Both the position numbers and the translations under genes were made by a program. This document shows positions 16,587-27,600 of a DNA stretch of 64,000 bases, piece by piece. The stretch is from Saprospiraceae bacterium (GTDB taxonomy: Bacteria; Bacteroidota; Bacteroidia; Chitinophagales; Saprospiraceae), in assembly GCA_024103005.1 (NCBI GenBank), contig JAGFJA010000007.1, positions 186,001 through 250,000 on the forward strand, in the 5' to 3' direction. Below the pieces are notes generated by a model. It was given only the letters and a program-made list of their open reading frames with translations, searched no databases and was not told the origin of the DNA. Numbering within the stretch: the first letter of the stretch is position 1; every line of letters begins with the position of its first letter.

Positions 16587-17207
16587 ATGAATAATCAGGA
16601 TGAACAGCTATTGGTCAAACAAGCTGACAATATTATAAAGAACTCGGTTGTGTTTTCTATGGGAGCCGGTCTTATACCTGTTCCGGTAGCCGATTTTATG
16701 GCAGTGACAGCTGTCCAGATTGAAATGATCAGAAGGTTGTGTAAGGTGTATGACGTGGATTTCAAGGAGACGGAAGGCAAGGCTGCCATCATGGCTCTTA
16801 CCTCCAGTGGTGTTGCCCGCTTGAGTGGCAGGATGCTTGCCAAAATGGTACCTTTTGTGGGAAGTATTATTGGCGGAGTGGCTGTGTCAGCTCTTTCCGG
16901 AGCAGCGACCTATGCACTTGGCGAAGTTTTTAAAAGGCATTTCTCGGAAGGTGGGACTTTTCTGAATTTTGACTGGAGCAGTTTTAAGAATTTCTATAAT
17001 GAAAAGTTTGAAAAAGGTAAAGAATATTCTGCACAGGTGCGAAAAGAATATGAAGAGCAACATAAAAATGATTTTCGCCATTCCACCAATGAAACACTGG
17101 ATGCCCTTCAGCGACTTCACGGTATGAAGGTGTCCGGAGCTATCAATGAGGAGGATTACAACAAGCTTAAGGCAGAAATCATGAAGAAGGTAAGTTCTTC
17201 TATATAA
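16587..17207 (+). CDS. DUF697-family membrane-associated protein with SHOCT-like tail
   Basis: A 206-residue protein. Residues about 10-125 match the DUF697 pattern: NSVVFSMGAGLIPVPVADF, then IQMIRRL-like helix (VQIEMIRRLCKVYDVDF) and a glycine/alanine-rich hydrophobic stretch (MVPFVGSIIGGVAVSALSG). DUF697 domains are often found with GTPases or as small stand-alone proteins; the function is unknown. A charged linker leads to a C-terminal helix pair, about 172-205, reading LQRLHGMKVSGAINEEDYNKL, which is a SHOCT-like oligomerisation motif. It is divergent from corA and convergent with the oligopeptidase B gene; no operon partner is seen. Confidence 0.8.
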   Translation: MNNQDEQLLVKQADNIIKNSVVFSMGAGLIPVPVADFMAVTAVQIEMIRRLCKVYDVDFKETEGKAAIMALTSSGVARLSGRMLAKMVPFVGSIIGGVAVSALSGAATYALGEVFKRHFSEGGTFLNFDWSSFKNFYNEKFEKGKEYSAQVRKEYEEQHKNDFRHSTNETLDALQRLHGMKVSGAINEEDYNKLKAEIMKKVSSSI

Positions 17208-17280
17208 ACATTATTTTATACTGTGAAGCGCCGGAATTATTTCAGGAGTTTTTATCCATATTGTTTTATGAAAAAGTTAA

Positions 17281-19422
17281 TTAATCTTTGATTCCAAGCT
17301 GATCTAAGATAAAAGCATACTCAAGTGCATATTCCTTGTATCTTTCAAAACGACCACTTGCTCCGCCATGCCCTGTATCCATGTTGGTATAAAGATAAAC
17401 GGGTTCATTGCCTTGCTTGGTTGCCCTAAGTTTGGCGACCCATTTAGCAGGCTCCCAATATTGTACCTGACTGTCGTGGAGTCCTGTCGTGACGAGTAAT
17501 GCCGGATATCGATGTGGCATGACATTGTCATACGGTGAATAGGACTTAATATAGTCATAATATTCTTTAATTTTAGGATTGCCCCATTCGTCAAATTCGC
17601 CGGTAGTCAAAGGGATTGACTCGTCCAGCATGGTCGTAACCACATCTACAAAAGGAACGGCAGCAACTACCCCACGGAATAATTCAGGAGCCATATTGAT
17701 AACAGCTCCCATCAATAATCCGCCGGCACTGCCTCCCATAGCAAACATCCTGGTTGGATCGGAATACTTATGACTAACTAAATACCGTCCGCAATCTATG
17801 AAGTCGTTAAATGTGTTTTTTTTCTTTAATAACTTACCGTCTTCATACCACTGTCTGCCTAATTCCTGACCGCCTCGGATGTGTGCGATGGCATAGATAA
17901 AACCTCTGTCAAGTAAGGAAAGCCTGGTAGATGAAAAACTTGCATCGATGCTGTAACCATAAGAGCCATAACCATATAGCAAAAGTGGGTTACCCTCCTT
18001 ATTTTTCAAAGACTTTTTATAAACAAGTGAGACGGGAATCATCACTCCGTCTCTTGATTTTACTTCGATTCTTTCGGATTGATATTGATTTTTGTCATAT
18101 CCGCCTACGACTTCAGCTTCTTTCAAAAGGTTCTGTTCTCTGGTATCCAGATTGTACTCAAAGACGGAGGGGGGTACAGTAAGTGAGTTGTATGAATATC
18201 TGATGGTATGAGTATCGAATTCGTAATTATCCACAAGAGATGTCATATAGGCGTCTTCATCAAAATCAAGATAACAATCCTGTTCTCCTGAAATAATTCT
18301 GTATTTAACGATTCCTTTCATACGCTCTGAAACTACTATGAAATCTTTAAAGCAATCTAAATCTTCAATCAGAACATTAATCCGATGAGGTATTTTTTCA
18401 ATCCAGTGTTTTCTGGTTGTATGGTTGATATCTGTTGTTAAAATTTTAAAATTAAGGGCATTTTCGTTGGAAGTAATATAAAATTTCTCACCATCATCTG
18501 CGACATAGTATAGGTGATTGGTTTTCCTTGGCTCAAATGTTTTAAGTTCAGCATTTGAGTTATTTGCATCACAGAAATGTACCTCTGAGGTCAGCGTACT
18601 ATAACAGGTAAGATAGATAAATTTTCCGCTCCTTGACTTGTGGATGCCTACACCAAAGGTATTGTCCTTTTCTTCGTAGATTAAAGTATCTTCCTGTTGG
18701 GATTGACCTAGAATATGTCTGTAAACCTTATAACTTCTCAGTGTTTCTTCATCTTTTACAACATACAGAAAGGCTTTGCCATCATTGTACCAAACTATTG
18801 AACCATTACAATTGGATATTACATCCGGGAGAAATTCGCCTGTATGTAAGTTTTTCAGCCGAATAGTATAAATACGTCGGGAGAAAGTATCTTCCGAATA
18901 AGCCATTAATTGGTTAGATGTGTCTATGGCAATAGTTCCGATATTGTAAAAGGAATGGTTTGTAGCATTAACGTTGCAGTTGATGAGGATTTGTTCGCGG
19001 GCGTCGGAGGTATCTATTCTCCTGGCATAGATGGGATATTCCTTTCCTGTCTCGTAGCGGGTATAGTAGTAATAACCATGGCGGATATAGGGTACGCTCA
19101 TATCTTTCTGAACGATTCTGCCTACCATTTCACTGTATAATTTTTTTTGAAAGCTATCGGTATGAGCCATTTCCCTATGGAGATAATCATTTTCTTCATT
19201 AAGATAGCTGATCACTTCCGGATTATTTCTGTCGTTGAGCCAATAGTAATTATCGATTCTGACATCTCCGAAAGTTTCAATGGGGTGTGGTTTAATTGGT
19301 GCAACAGGTGGTTTAGAAGCGTTTTGATTTTGTGTCATTGGATTATTGGTTTGTGCTTGTGTATTTACATTAAGGGTAAATACTATCATCAAAATAGAGT
19401 TGATAAAAATTAAAATTTTCAT
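17281..19422 (-). CDS. ptrB: Oligopeptidase B (S9A serine peptidase), probably exported
   Basis: A 713-residue prolyl-oligopeptidase-family enzyme that cuts short peptides after basic residues. The N-terminal beta-propeller (about 40-450) precedes the alpha/beta-hydrolase domain. The catalytic triad is visible: Ser565 in GGSAGG, Asp650 in GLHDSQV and His685 in TGHGGASGR. Acidic residues near DESIPLTTGEFDEWGNP fit the P1 Lys/Arg pocket of oligopeptidase B. The first 24 residues form a signal peptide ending before QTNNP, so the enzyme is probably periplasmic, unlike the cytosolic enterobacterial protein. A near-consensus promoter box (TACCTTTA, minus strand, 19447-19440) lies shortly before the ATG. 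It is divergent from the yitT-like gene. Confidence 0.93.
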   Translation of the reverse strand: MKILIFINSILMIVFTLNVNTQAQTNNPMTQNQNASKPPVAPIKPHPIETFGDVRIDNYYWLNDRNNPEVISYLNEENDYLHREMAHTDSFQKKLYSEMVGRIVQKDMSVPYIRHGYYYYTRYETGKEYPIYARRIDTSDAREQILINCNVNATNHSFYNIGTIAIDTSNQLMAYSEDTFSRRIYTIRLKNLHTGEFLPDVISNCNGSIVWYNDGKAFLYVVKDEETLRSYKVYRHILGQSQQEDTLIYEEKDNTFGVGIHKSRSGKFIYLTCYSTLTSEVHFCDANNSNAELKTFEPRKTNHLYYVADDGEKFYITSNENALNFKILTTDINHTTRKHWIEKIPHRINVLIEDLDCFKDFIVVSERMKGIVKYRIISGEQDCYLDFDEDAYMTSLVDNYEFDTHTIRYSYNSLTVPPSVFEYNLDTREQNLLKEAEVVGGYDKNQYQSERIEVKSRDGVMIPVSLVYKKSLKNKEGNPLLLYGYGSYGYSIDASFSSTRLSLLDRGFIYAIAHIRGGQELGRQWYEDGKLLKKKNTFNDFIDCGRYLVSHKYSDPTRMFAMGGSAGGLLMGAVINMAPELFRGVVAAVPFVDVVTTMLDESIPLTTGEFDEWGNPKIKEYYDYIKSYSPYDNVMPHRYPALLVTTGLHDSQVQYWEPAKWVAKLRATKQGNEPVYLYTNMDTGHGGASGRFERYKEYALEYAFILDQLGIKD

Positions 19423-19536
19423 CGAATTGAATTTGCAGCTAAAGGTAGTATTTATAAATTAAGTATAAGAAAATATTCTATATGGATGTGAAAAAAAGAA
19501 AATAAACAATATTTTCACCCTGATAAAAATTAAATT

Positions 19537-20436
19537 ATGGCACAGGCAGGATTTGGTAAGGATAGGGCGGGATGGATAAAATCTCAGGTAAGATCAGTAT
19601 TATTAATCATCTTAGGAATAGGCAGTGCATCTTTTGGCTTAGAAAGTTTTTTGGTTCCAAATGGATATATTGATGGAGGAGTAACAGGTATCAGCTTGTT
19701 GGTTAAGTTTGTTACCAAAAATTTTCCCTTATCCATTTTGCTTGTAATATTTAATGCACCTTTTATATTATTAGGTTTAAAACAAGTGAGTCGCGAGTTT
19801 GCCTTAAAAAGCATTCTGGCTATTGCAGGGCTTGCCCTAGCGATTCAGTTTATTCACTTTCCTGTATTGACTGAAGATCCTTTATTAATTGGTAGTTTTG
19901 GCGGATTGTTTCTAGGGGTCGGGATTGGATTTGCAATGCGGGGAGGGGCAGTTTTGGACGGAACAGAGGTATTGGCAATATATTTGAGTCGTAATTCAAG
20001 GATGTCGATAGGTGATATAATATTAATGTTTAATATCATGATATTCCTTGCAGGAGCTTATTTGATATCGGTCGAAGTTGCTCTTTATGCCATCTTAACT
20101 TATTTTGTCGCATCCAAGGCGGTTAATTATATCATTGAAGGTATAGAAGAATACACTGGTGTTACCATTATCAGTGATTTCAGTGAAGAAATCAGGGAGA
20201 TGCTGGTGCATGAGCTGGGTTATGGAGTTACATTATATGAGGCAAAGAAGGGATTTACGAAGAAAGGGGAGTTGCCTTCCAGCTCAATTTATGTGGTTTA
20301 TACTGTAGTTACCCGACTTGAGATTTCCCGGGTTCAGGACGGTGTCAATGCTATTGATCCTAAGGCATTTATTATCATGAATAGTGTAAAAGATACGGTA
20401 GGTGGTATGATACGGAAGCGGGCTGTAGTACATTGA
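19537..20436 (+). CDS. YitT-family membrane protein (DUF161/DUF2179)
   Basis: A 299-residue protein with five or six membrane helices over about 15-200 (first block SASFGLESFLVPNGYIDGGVTGISLL, typical of YitT) and a soluble C-terminal DUF2179 domain of about 212-290 (TGVTIISDFSEEIREML; GYGVTLYEAKKGF). These proteins are widespread inner-membrane proteins; the transported substrate, if any, is unknown. The length is normal. It stands alone: divergent from oligopeptidase B and followed by a long AT-rich region without genes. Confidence 0.9.
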   Translation: MAQAGFGKDRAGWIKSQVRSVLLIILGIGSASFGLESFLVPNGYIDGGVTGISLLVKFVTKNFPLSILLVIFNAPFILLGLKQVSREFALKSILAIAGLALAIQFIHFPVLTEDPLLIGSFGGLFLGVGIGFAMRGGAVLDGTEVLAIYLSRNSRMSIGDIILMFNIMIFLAGAYLISVEVALYAILTYFVASKAVNYIIEGIEEYTGVTIISDFSEEIREMLVHELGYGVTLYEAKKGFTKKGELPSSSIYVVYTVVTRLEISRVQDGVNAIDPKAFIIMNSVKDTVGGMIRKRAVVH

Positions 20437-21114
20437 TGTCGTTTTATATCTACATGGATGAAAATTAATAAATTATAATAAGTTTAATATAAACGGTTGG
20501 ATTGTGGAGAAGATGCCCTTTTTTAGGCGATTATTCTTATTAATTACTCTTTCTTATAGAAATATTTATCATTTGTTTATGTATGCTTATAATTATTTAT
20601 ATTTAAAGAATAATTAATTATTATCTGTTTTTTTTAAAAATATCTTATATAATTTTTTTATATATGTATTAATTTCTGTGCATATCGACTTAAAATGTGA
20701 AGAAAAACTAATTTTTTGACTTATTTTTGTATCAACTAATTGAAAGAAAAGTTTTTTACACACACTTATTAAGTTTATGAACATTCTATTTACGAAAGTA
20801 AAATTGAATAGAGTCATTTTAAATTTTTGACGACACACACTTACTTACATCAAATGTTGATGTGAGATGTCTTCATGTTTATTAAAATACGCTTAACAGA
20901 AGTGGTGTAAAAAGAAAAGAAATAAGATTACACACACACTATGTAACTATTTTTTCTCAGGAAAGGAGGAAGTACATAATCGTAATTCGAGATTAACTTT
21001 TATGAGTTGGTTTCATAATTTTTGGTTGGGTATGTTCTTCGTTGAATGAAGGGAAGATGGTTATGTAGTTGAGGATTTAATTAGAATTTATTTTCAATTT
21101 AAACCATATTTAAC
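20437..21114. promoter_or_regulatory. Long AT-rich region before the adhesin unit, with CA-repeat motifs and a palindrome
   Basis: About 680 bases with no convincing gene. A tract close to ACACACACT occurs three times (near 20758, 20833 and 20932). A perfect seven-base inverted repeat ACATCAA-ATG-TTGATGT at 20847-20863 extends to ten pairs with one G-U. A possible -7 element TATTTTTG is at 20722-20729 but has no well-placed partner. A GGAAAGGAGG tract at about 20961 precedes a 15-codon frame only. The position suggests that it controls the secreted protein and giant adhesin genes, but this is inference. Confidence 0.4.
20844..20866. promoter_or_regulatory. Palindromic hairpin/operator-like site upstream of the adhesin unit
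   Basis: Ten-base arms (20844-20853 and 20857-20866) pair perfectly except for one G-U, around a three-base centre. No T-run follows, so it is not a standard terminator; a regulator-binding site or mRNA hairpin are both possible. Confidence 0.35.
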
Positions 21115-21600
21115 ATGAAGTATTTTATTTATTTATTGTTTCTTTTTGGTGCCTACCAGCAAGGAATAAGTCAGAATGTACAGGAGTACAATTCCTACAT
21201 TGACGGATTGGAGGGCTCAGGGCAAGGTGCTCAGGCGGCTCATCTGAAAAGCATATACAGGGATATGTTACCAACTGTTTATTTCGATCAGGGAGAGATA
21301 AAGACCTACGGTAATGAGTTGCCGAAAAGGTTGATATCCAGTTCCACTGATATTTTCCTGAATGAAAAGGTGGTGTATATCACTAATTTAAGTCAGGTTG
21401 AAATCATTGTAATTAATTATAAGCCGGGTGAAGATTTGAATCAAATTACTTTCAAACCGGAATTCCTTCAACAGCTTACTGCGTTGCAGTATTTGGTGTA
21501 CGTGCCGGCATTTGATGTGCCAATTGAAAAATTTAATGAAGTAAATACTCAACTCCCTGCCAATGTTGTCAAACTAGTCAGGGTTTCAGAGGGTAATTAA
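21115..21600 (+). CDS. Small secreted protein preceding the giant adhesin
   Basis: A 161-residue protein with a signal peptide of about 20 residues ending in GISQ. The mature part has no cysteine and no recognised domain; it appears to alternate helix (about 25-50) and strands (VVYITNL, IEIVIINYK-like pattern at about 90-105, LQYLVYVPAF at 121-130). It ends 25 bases before the ATG of the 3443-residue adhesin gene, with no terminator between, so the two are probably co-transcribed. It could be a chaperone, anchor or processing partner for the adhesin, but nothing in the sequence proves that. I do not recognise a family. Confidence 0.75.
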   Translation: MKYFIYLLFLFGAYQQGISQNVQEYNSYIDGLEGSGQGAQAAHLKSIYRDMLPTVYFDQGEIKTYGNELPKRLISSSTDIFLNEKVVYITNLSQVEIIVINYKPGEDLNQITFKPEFLQQLTALQYLVYVPAFDVPIEKFNEVNTQLPANVVKLVRVSEGN

Positions 21601-21625
21601 TTCCTTACATCTAAAATTAATTCCA

Positions 21626-24600
21626 ATGAAAAATTATTTAGACAAATTAAGTTATAGATTTAATTTACAAAGGATATCTATATTGATGTTCTTTGTGATT
21701 GGTTGTTTAAGTTATATGGATGCGCAGCTTGTGGTTCCATTTGCCAAGACACCTGATCAAATATTTAGTGTTAAAGGTGATTATACCATGTTTGGTAATA
21801 CCAACCTGATTAGAATGCCTTATGCAGATGTAGGTCAGAATGGTAATAGTGATATGGTATATGTTGATATAGATAATGATGATGATACATGGAACTCTTC
21901 TTCGTCTGATTTTAACTTTGCAGTAGAAGATGGTGTCAATGAAAATTGTACACAGATTTTATATGCTGCACTTTACTGGACAGGTAGAGCAAATAATGGA
22001 GGTACTGCAGGTAACACAGTGGATGCAACTAGGACTTTCCAGGGTCAGACCCAAAACCGGACCTTTACCAAAAATGAAATTAAATTAAAATACGGTACCG
22101 ATTCTTATCAAAATATAACCGGATCGTTTATAGCAAACCCTCCAACTGATTATTATCAGATATATTCATGCTACGCAGATGTAACCGACTATGTTAAGTC
22201 TAAGGGATCCGGAACATATACTGTGGCTGATATGGCCCTTGTTCAGGGAAATGCCGACGGGGTCGGTTATTTTGGTTGTTGGGCGATGGTCGTTGTTTAT
22301 CAGAACAGCAAGATGAAGACCAAGAACATAGCAATTTTCCAGGGACATGCCTTTAATTCTACAAACAATATAGTTGATATTCCGATTGTCGGATTTCAGG
22401 CAGTTCAAAGTGGAGATGTAAATGTTAAATTAGGTTTCCTGGCAGGTGAAGGTGATCGTGAATTGACAGGTGATTATGCTAAAATACAGGAGTTAAATAC
22501 AGGGAACTTCAAAAGCTTATCGCATAGTTCAAATTCTACCAATAACTTCTTCAACTCTTCTATCAATACAGGTGGAAATAACAGAAATCCCACATATTTG
22601 AACAACTACGGTATTGATGTGGCAATGTTTTACCTGGATAATGGTAATGATAATGACCCCAATACACCCGCTGTGAATAATGTGATAGGTAATGGTCAGA
22701 CAAGCACGATAATTCGTGTTGGTACGACGAGTGATATTTATACAATGTCTGTTTTAGTGTTTGGTGTAGATGCTTATCAGCCCGAAACGGATGAAGTGAT
22801 AAAACTTACTGCCATAGACGGTGCTCCTCCAACTGTACCTTATATATGCACTCCCGGTCAGGAACTGACTTATTGTGTTAATATTAAAAACGTAGGAACG
22901 GAGCCATTAAAAAATTATAAACTTTCCGTTCCAATTCCTTCAAATGCTGATTTTGTGCCCGGAAGTGTTTCGGTTACATTAGATCCTTTAGTAGGTACAA
23001 CAAATGCCCCTGAGCCTGTGTATAATGCTACCACACGCTCATTGGAATGGGATTTTGGTAACCTTCCGCTTCCGGCAGACCCGGCTACCATTTTGGCGAC
23101 TTTTTGTTTTAAGTTAAAGGCAACAACCAATTGTCTGTTACTTAATAATTCTTGTGGTCAGGATATTCCGGTTACGGGTTATGCCAATGGTACCGGAGTT
23201 GTGACCAATACAAACATTGTCAATCAGGCATTTATTTTAGGATATATAGAAAGTGGAGAATGTAGCCATGAGAAGATCAACGGTATCCTGATGACTCATA
23301 TAGATGGCACTGATTATTCAATGGCAAATTGTGATCAAAACTATCAGGATGGTGTTTTGGATATGGAAATTGTTCAGAATCCTAATGGTTTCCCTGTAGC
23401 CAATATTTCTCCATTATTTCCTCCGGGAACTAAGTTTTTCAATGATGACAACGGAGCGCCGGGAACTACAGAATATAATGACTCCAATCCATTCCCTGCT
23501 GTAGATGGCACTGTGGAAACATATTGGGCAGTACCTCCGGGTAGCAATGCCTGTCCTATAAAGATAGTATTGACTTGTGTGAACAATTGTTCGTTCTCTG
23601 TAGTTTGTGGTAACCAGCCGTCAGGTAATTATAATTGTAATACTCCTATTCCTGCTGCATCTACCACACTTGCTCAGTTTAATTCCAAGTTTGGAGCATC
23701 TCAGGGTAAGAATCCATGTCATCCGATAAAGATGAAAGTAATTGAGGATTCAGACTTTGACCCTTGTACTTCGATACAGTATGACCGAACATACAGGATC
23801 TATCAGGATGATAATGAAAATGGACAATATGACAATGGTGAGCCTAAAGTGGATTGTATTAAATCATATATATGGCTTCGCGATCAAACAAAGCCTCATT
23901 ATTCTTGTGATCCGGATGTGCCTGTACTTGTAGGATGTCGTACCAATGGACCGACTGCACAGGATGCCATTGATGCAGCTGACTATTCAGATAATTGTAC
24001 TCCTAAAAATCAATTGACGATCGTAGCAACTCCTTTGGATATCACTTCTACCACTTCATGTGCTAAAATTCAAAACTGGAAAGTTGAAGCAACTGATGCA
24101 TGCGGCAATTACGCTTCTGTAATTGTTCAAGTTAAATGGAGTACGGATACTGAAGCTCCGGTTTTTGCTGATGGAAGTACAAAAACAATTAACCTGGGTT
24201 GTAATCCATCTGCACCAACTAAGTCCAAGGCGATTTCAGATGCCGGTTCAGCTAGCGATAATTGCGGAACGCCTACAATGGATGCAACCGGTGGAGGCGT
24301 GACAGGATCATGTAATAAGTCTCAGACATGGACAGTGAAAGCTAAAGATGCCTGTGGAAATATTGCTACCAGAACAATAATCTATAACTGGAAAAGCGAT
24401 ACTAAGAAACCGACATTTTCTAATTGTCAGTCTGGTCAGTTGATAGTTATTCCGGGTACCAATCCTCCGACAGCAGCAGATGCTATTGCGCAGGTTGGTA
24501 CAATTTCAGATAACTGTACAGCTTATGAAAATTTAATTATTACGGCTTCCGGTGGGAATATTGATTCTCAGGGTGGAGGATGTAATAATTCCCAATCATG

Positions 24601-27600
24601 GACAGTAACAGCTACAGATGAATGTGGAAATAAGCAGACATGTGTATTTATTTTGGCTTGGGGTTCTGACCCTATTCCTCCTACAATCGGAAACTGCCCT
24701 TCATCTAAAATTGATCTGGGTTGTAATCCGACGCCACCTACCACTGATGATGCAATAGCTGCAGTAGGGCCGATTAATGACAATTCTGGTAGTGTGACGG
24801 TTACTGCAACTGCTGGTGCAATCACCGGTGATTGTACTAAAAATCAGGAATTTGTGGTAACAGCTACTGATGGTTGCGGAAACTCAACCAGTTGTACGGT
24901 TAAATATAAGTGGACAAGTGATACTCAGGGACCAGTGTTTGCTGATACGACTCCGCCGGAAGGTTTAGAGTTGGGTTGCCTTGGACAGGGCGGTGCATCT
25001 CAGCCTGATGCTATAGAGGCAGCAGGTGAAGTAACTGATAACTGTACTTCAGGCAATAATATTATTGTTACTGCTGTTGGCGGACCGATTACAGGTGAGT
25101 GTCATAAAACTCAGGATTGGACAGTAACAGCTAAGGACGGATGTGGAAATACAACCACCAAAGTTGTGACTTTGAAATGGTCATTTGATGATCAGAATCC
25201 TGTGTTTGAAAATTGTCCGACTGAACCAATTGATTTGGGTTGTAATCCGGTCAACCTTCCTCAGCCTGCATGGATTCAGGATTTGGTCAATATTCTTCCA
25301 GATAATTGCGGTCAGGTGGATAAAGTTATCACTGCAGGACCAATCACAGGAACTTGTAATAAACAGCAAATTTTTACAGTAACTGCAACCGATAATTGTA
25401 ATAATGTAGCTACTTGTTCAGTAACATATACTTGGAAAGATGATTTGGTTCCACCAACATTCTCCAGTTGTCCGACAGTTCCGATAATTTTGGCTCAGGG
25501 TGTTGAACCAAACGAGGAAATGGCAATTACTGCAGTAGGTGTGATTTCGGATAATTGTACCAATAATCCGACTGTTACTACTACATACGAAGAACAACAA
25601 GGACCATGTGGTACTATTAAAATATACCATGTAACAGCAACTGACGAATGTGGTAATTCTAATACTTGTACTGTTAGATACACAAATTCAGGCAATTCTC
25701 AACCGCCTGTATTTGAAAATTCAATTCCGTTCAATGATCTGGGATGTAATCCTGCGAATAATGAATTGCCTACAACTGATATGGCTATTCAAAGTGCCGG
25801 AACGGCAACTGATCCTGACGGTTACATTTTATCAGTTACTGCTACAGCCGGTCAGATTATGGGTACTTGTATAAAATCTCAGGTGTTTACTGTACAGGCT
25901 ATCGATGATTGTGGCAACGTAACTACCATTTATATTACCTATACATGGAAAGATGATACACAGAATCCGGTATTTGTCAATTGTCCGACAGCCCCAATCA
26001 GTGTTCCTGATATTACTCAGGTAACGGACCAACTGGCACTTGAGTCAGCAGGCACACCAACTGACAACTGTGGTGTAAAAACAATTACAACATCACATAC
26101 ACAAATAGAAGGACCATGTGGGCCTACCGTAGTTTATACTGTAACAGCAACAGACACTTGTGGAAACTCTGCAGACTGTGTTGTTTACTTTAAAACAAAT
26201 GATGGCTCACAACCACCGGTATTCGAAAACTGCCCTTCAGAACCATTCAACCTGGGATGTAATCCCGAAACTATGCCTACTGAAGGTTCAGTGGCAGAGG
26301 GGGCCGGTAATGTATCGGATGATGGTGAGATAGTTTCAGTGGTAGTTACTGCCGGTGAAGTTACAGGAGATGATTGTAATAAGACTCAAACTTATACTGT
26401 AACAGCAACTGATGATTGTGGAAATCAGTCTAACTGTTTTATGACTTATATATGGTCAATTGATACCATTAAACCTACATTCCCTGATGTACCTCGTACA
26501 GAAGTTGACCTTGGATGTAATCCTGTGTCACTTCCTGATAATACATTAGTACTGACTTCTTTAGGCCAGGTAAGTGATAATTGTGCTATCGATACTATTA
26601 TAGTAACACCGGATGAAGTATCAGGTGATGACTGTGCCAAATCTCAGAAATGGTATATAAAGGCTATCGATAACTGCGGAAATGAAGCTGATACCTTTAT
26701 AACCTTTATATGGAGAGTGGATTTAGTTCCGCCGACTATTACATGTCCTGTCTATAATGGAAGCACACAGTGTTCAGATGATGCGCCTCCGGCTTATTCT
26801 ACACTTGGAGAATTTCTTGAAGCAGGTGGTACCGTTTCAGACAATTGTACTGCCGGAGAATTGTTAATATTCACTAAACTATCCGACCAGGTATCCGGAG
26901 ATTGTGGTACAGGAATACATATAACCAGAATATATCAGGTTGAAGATGAATGTGGCAATAAGGCAACTTGTTCTCAAATAATTAATATTGTGGACAATAC
27001 TCCTCCTGTGATTACAGCAGGCCCTGAAACTCCTTTGAACTTTACTTGTGCTTCTGAAGTTCCGGAACCAAATACGGAAGGAATAGTGGCAACTGATAAC
27101 TGTTCTAATGTTACGGTTACCTATGTAGGAGACGTAGTGTCAAATCAGACTTGTGTCAATAAATTTACCATTACACGAACATATAGGGCTACGGATGAAT
27201 GTGGTAACTATTCTGATTATATTCAGATTATTAATGTGAATGATAATGTTCCGCCAATTATTATTACACCTCCCCCAATATCCGGAATTCAGTGCGGTGG
27301 AGAAGTTCCTGAACCATACGCTACAGCGGATGATTTTATAGCTGCAGGTGGAGTCCTAAGTGATAATTGCCAGGGTGAACTTGACATAATCTCACTTACT
27401 TTTGTAAGTGAAACAACTGCTCCGGGTAACTGTCCGAATAGCTTTATCGTTACCAGAACTTATAAGGCTACTGATGCATGCGGAAACTCAGCTACTGCCA
27501 CTCAAACAATCGATGTTTCAGATACAACACCACCGGCAATCACAGTGCCGGATCCAGTGCTGGTATCTTGTGCATCTGATGTGCCCGCACCGGATATTAA

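Noticed and set aside
20614..20838. 74-codon minus-strand frame in the AT-rich region before the adhesin unit
   Set aside because: Lys/Phe/Ile-rich as expected for random AT-rich DNA, with no signal, domain or neighbour logic.
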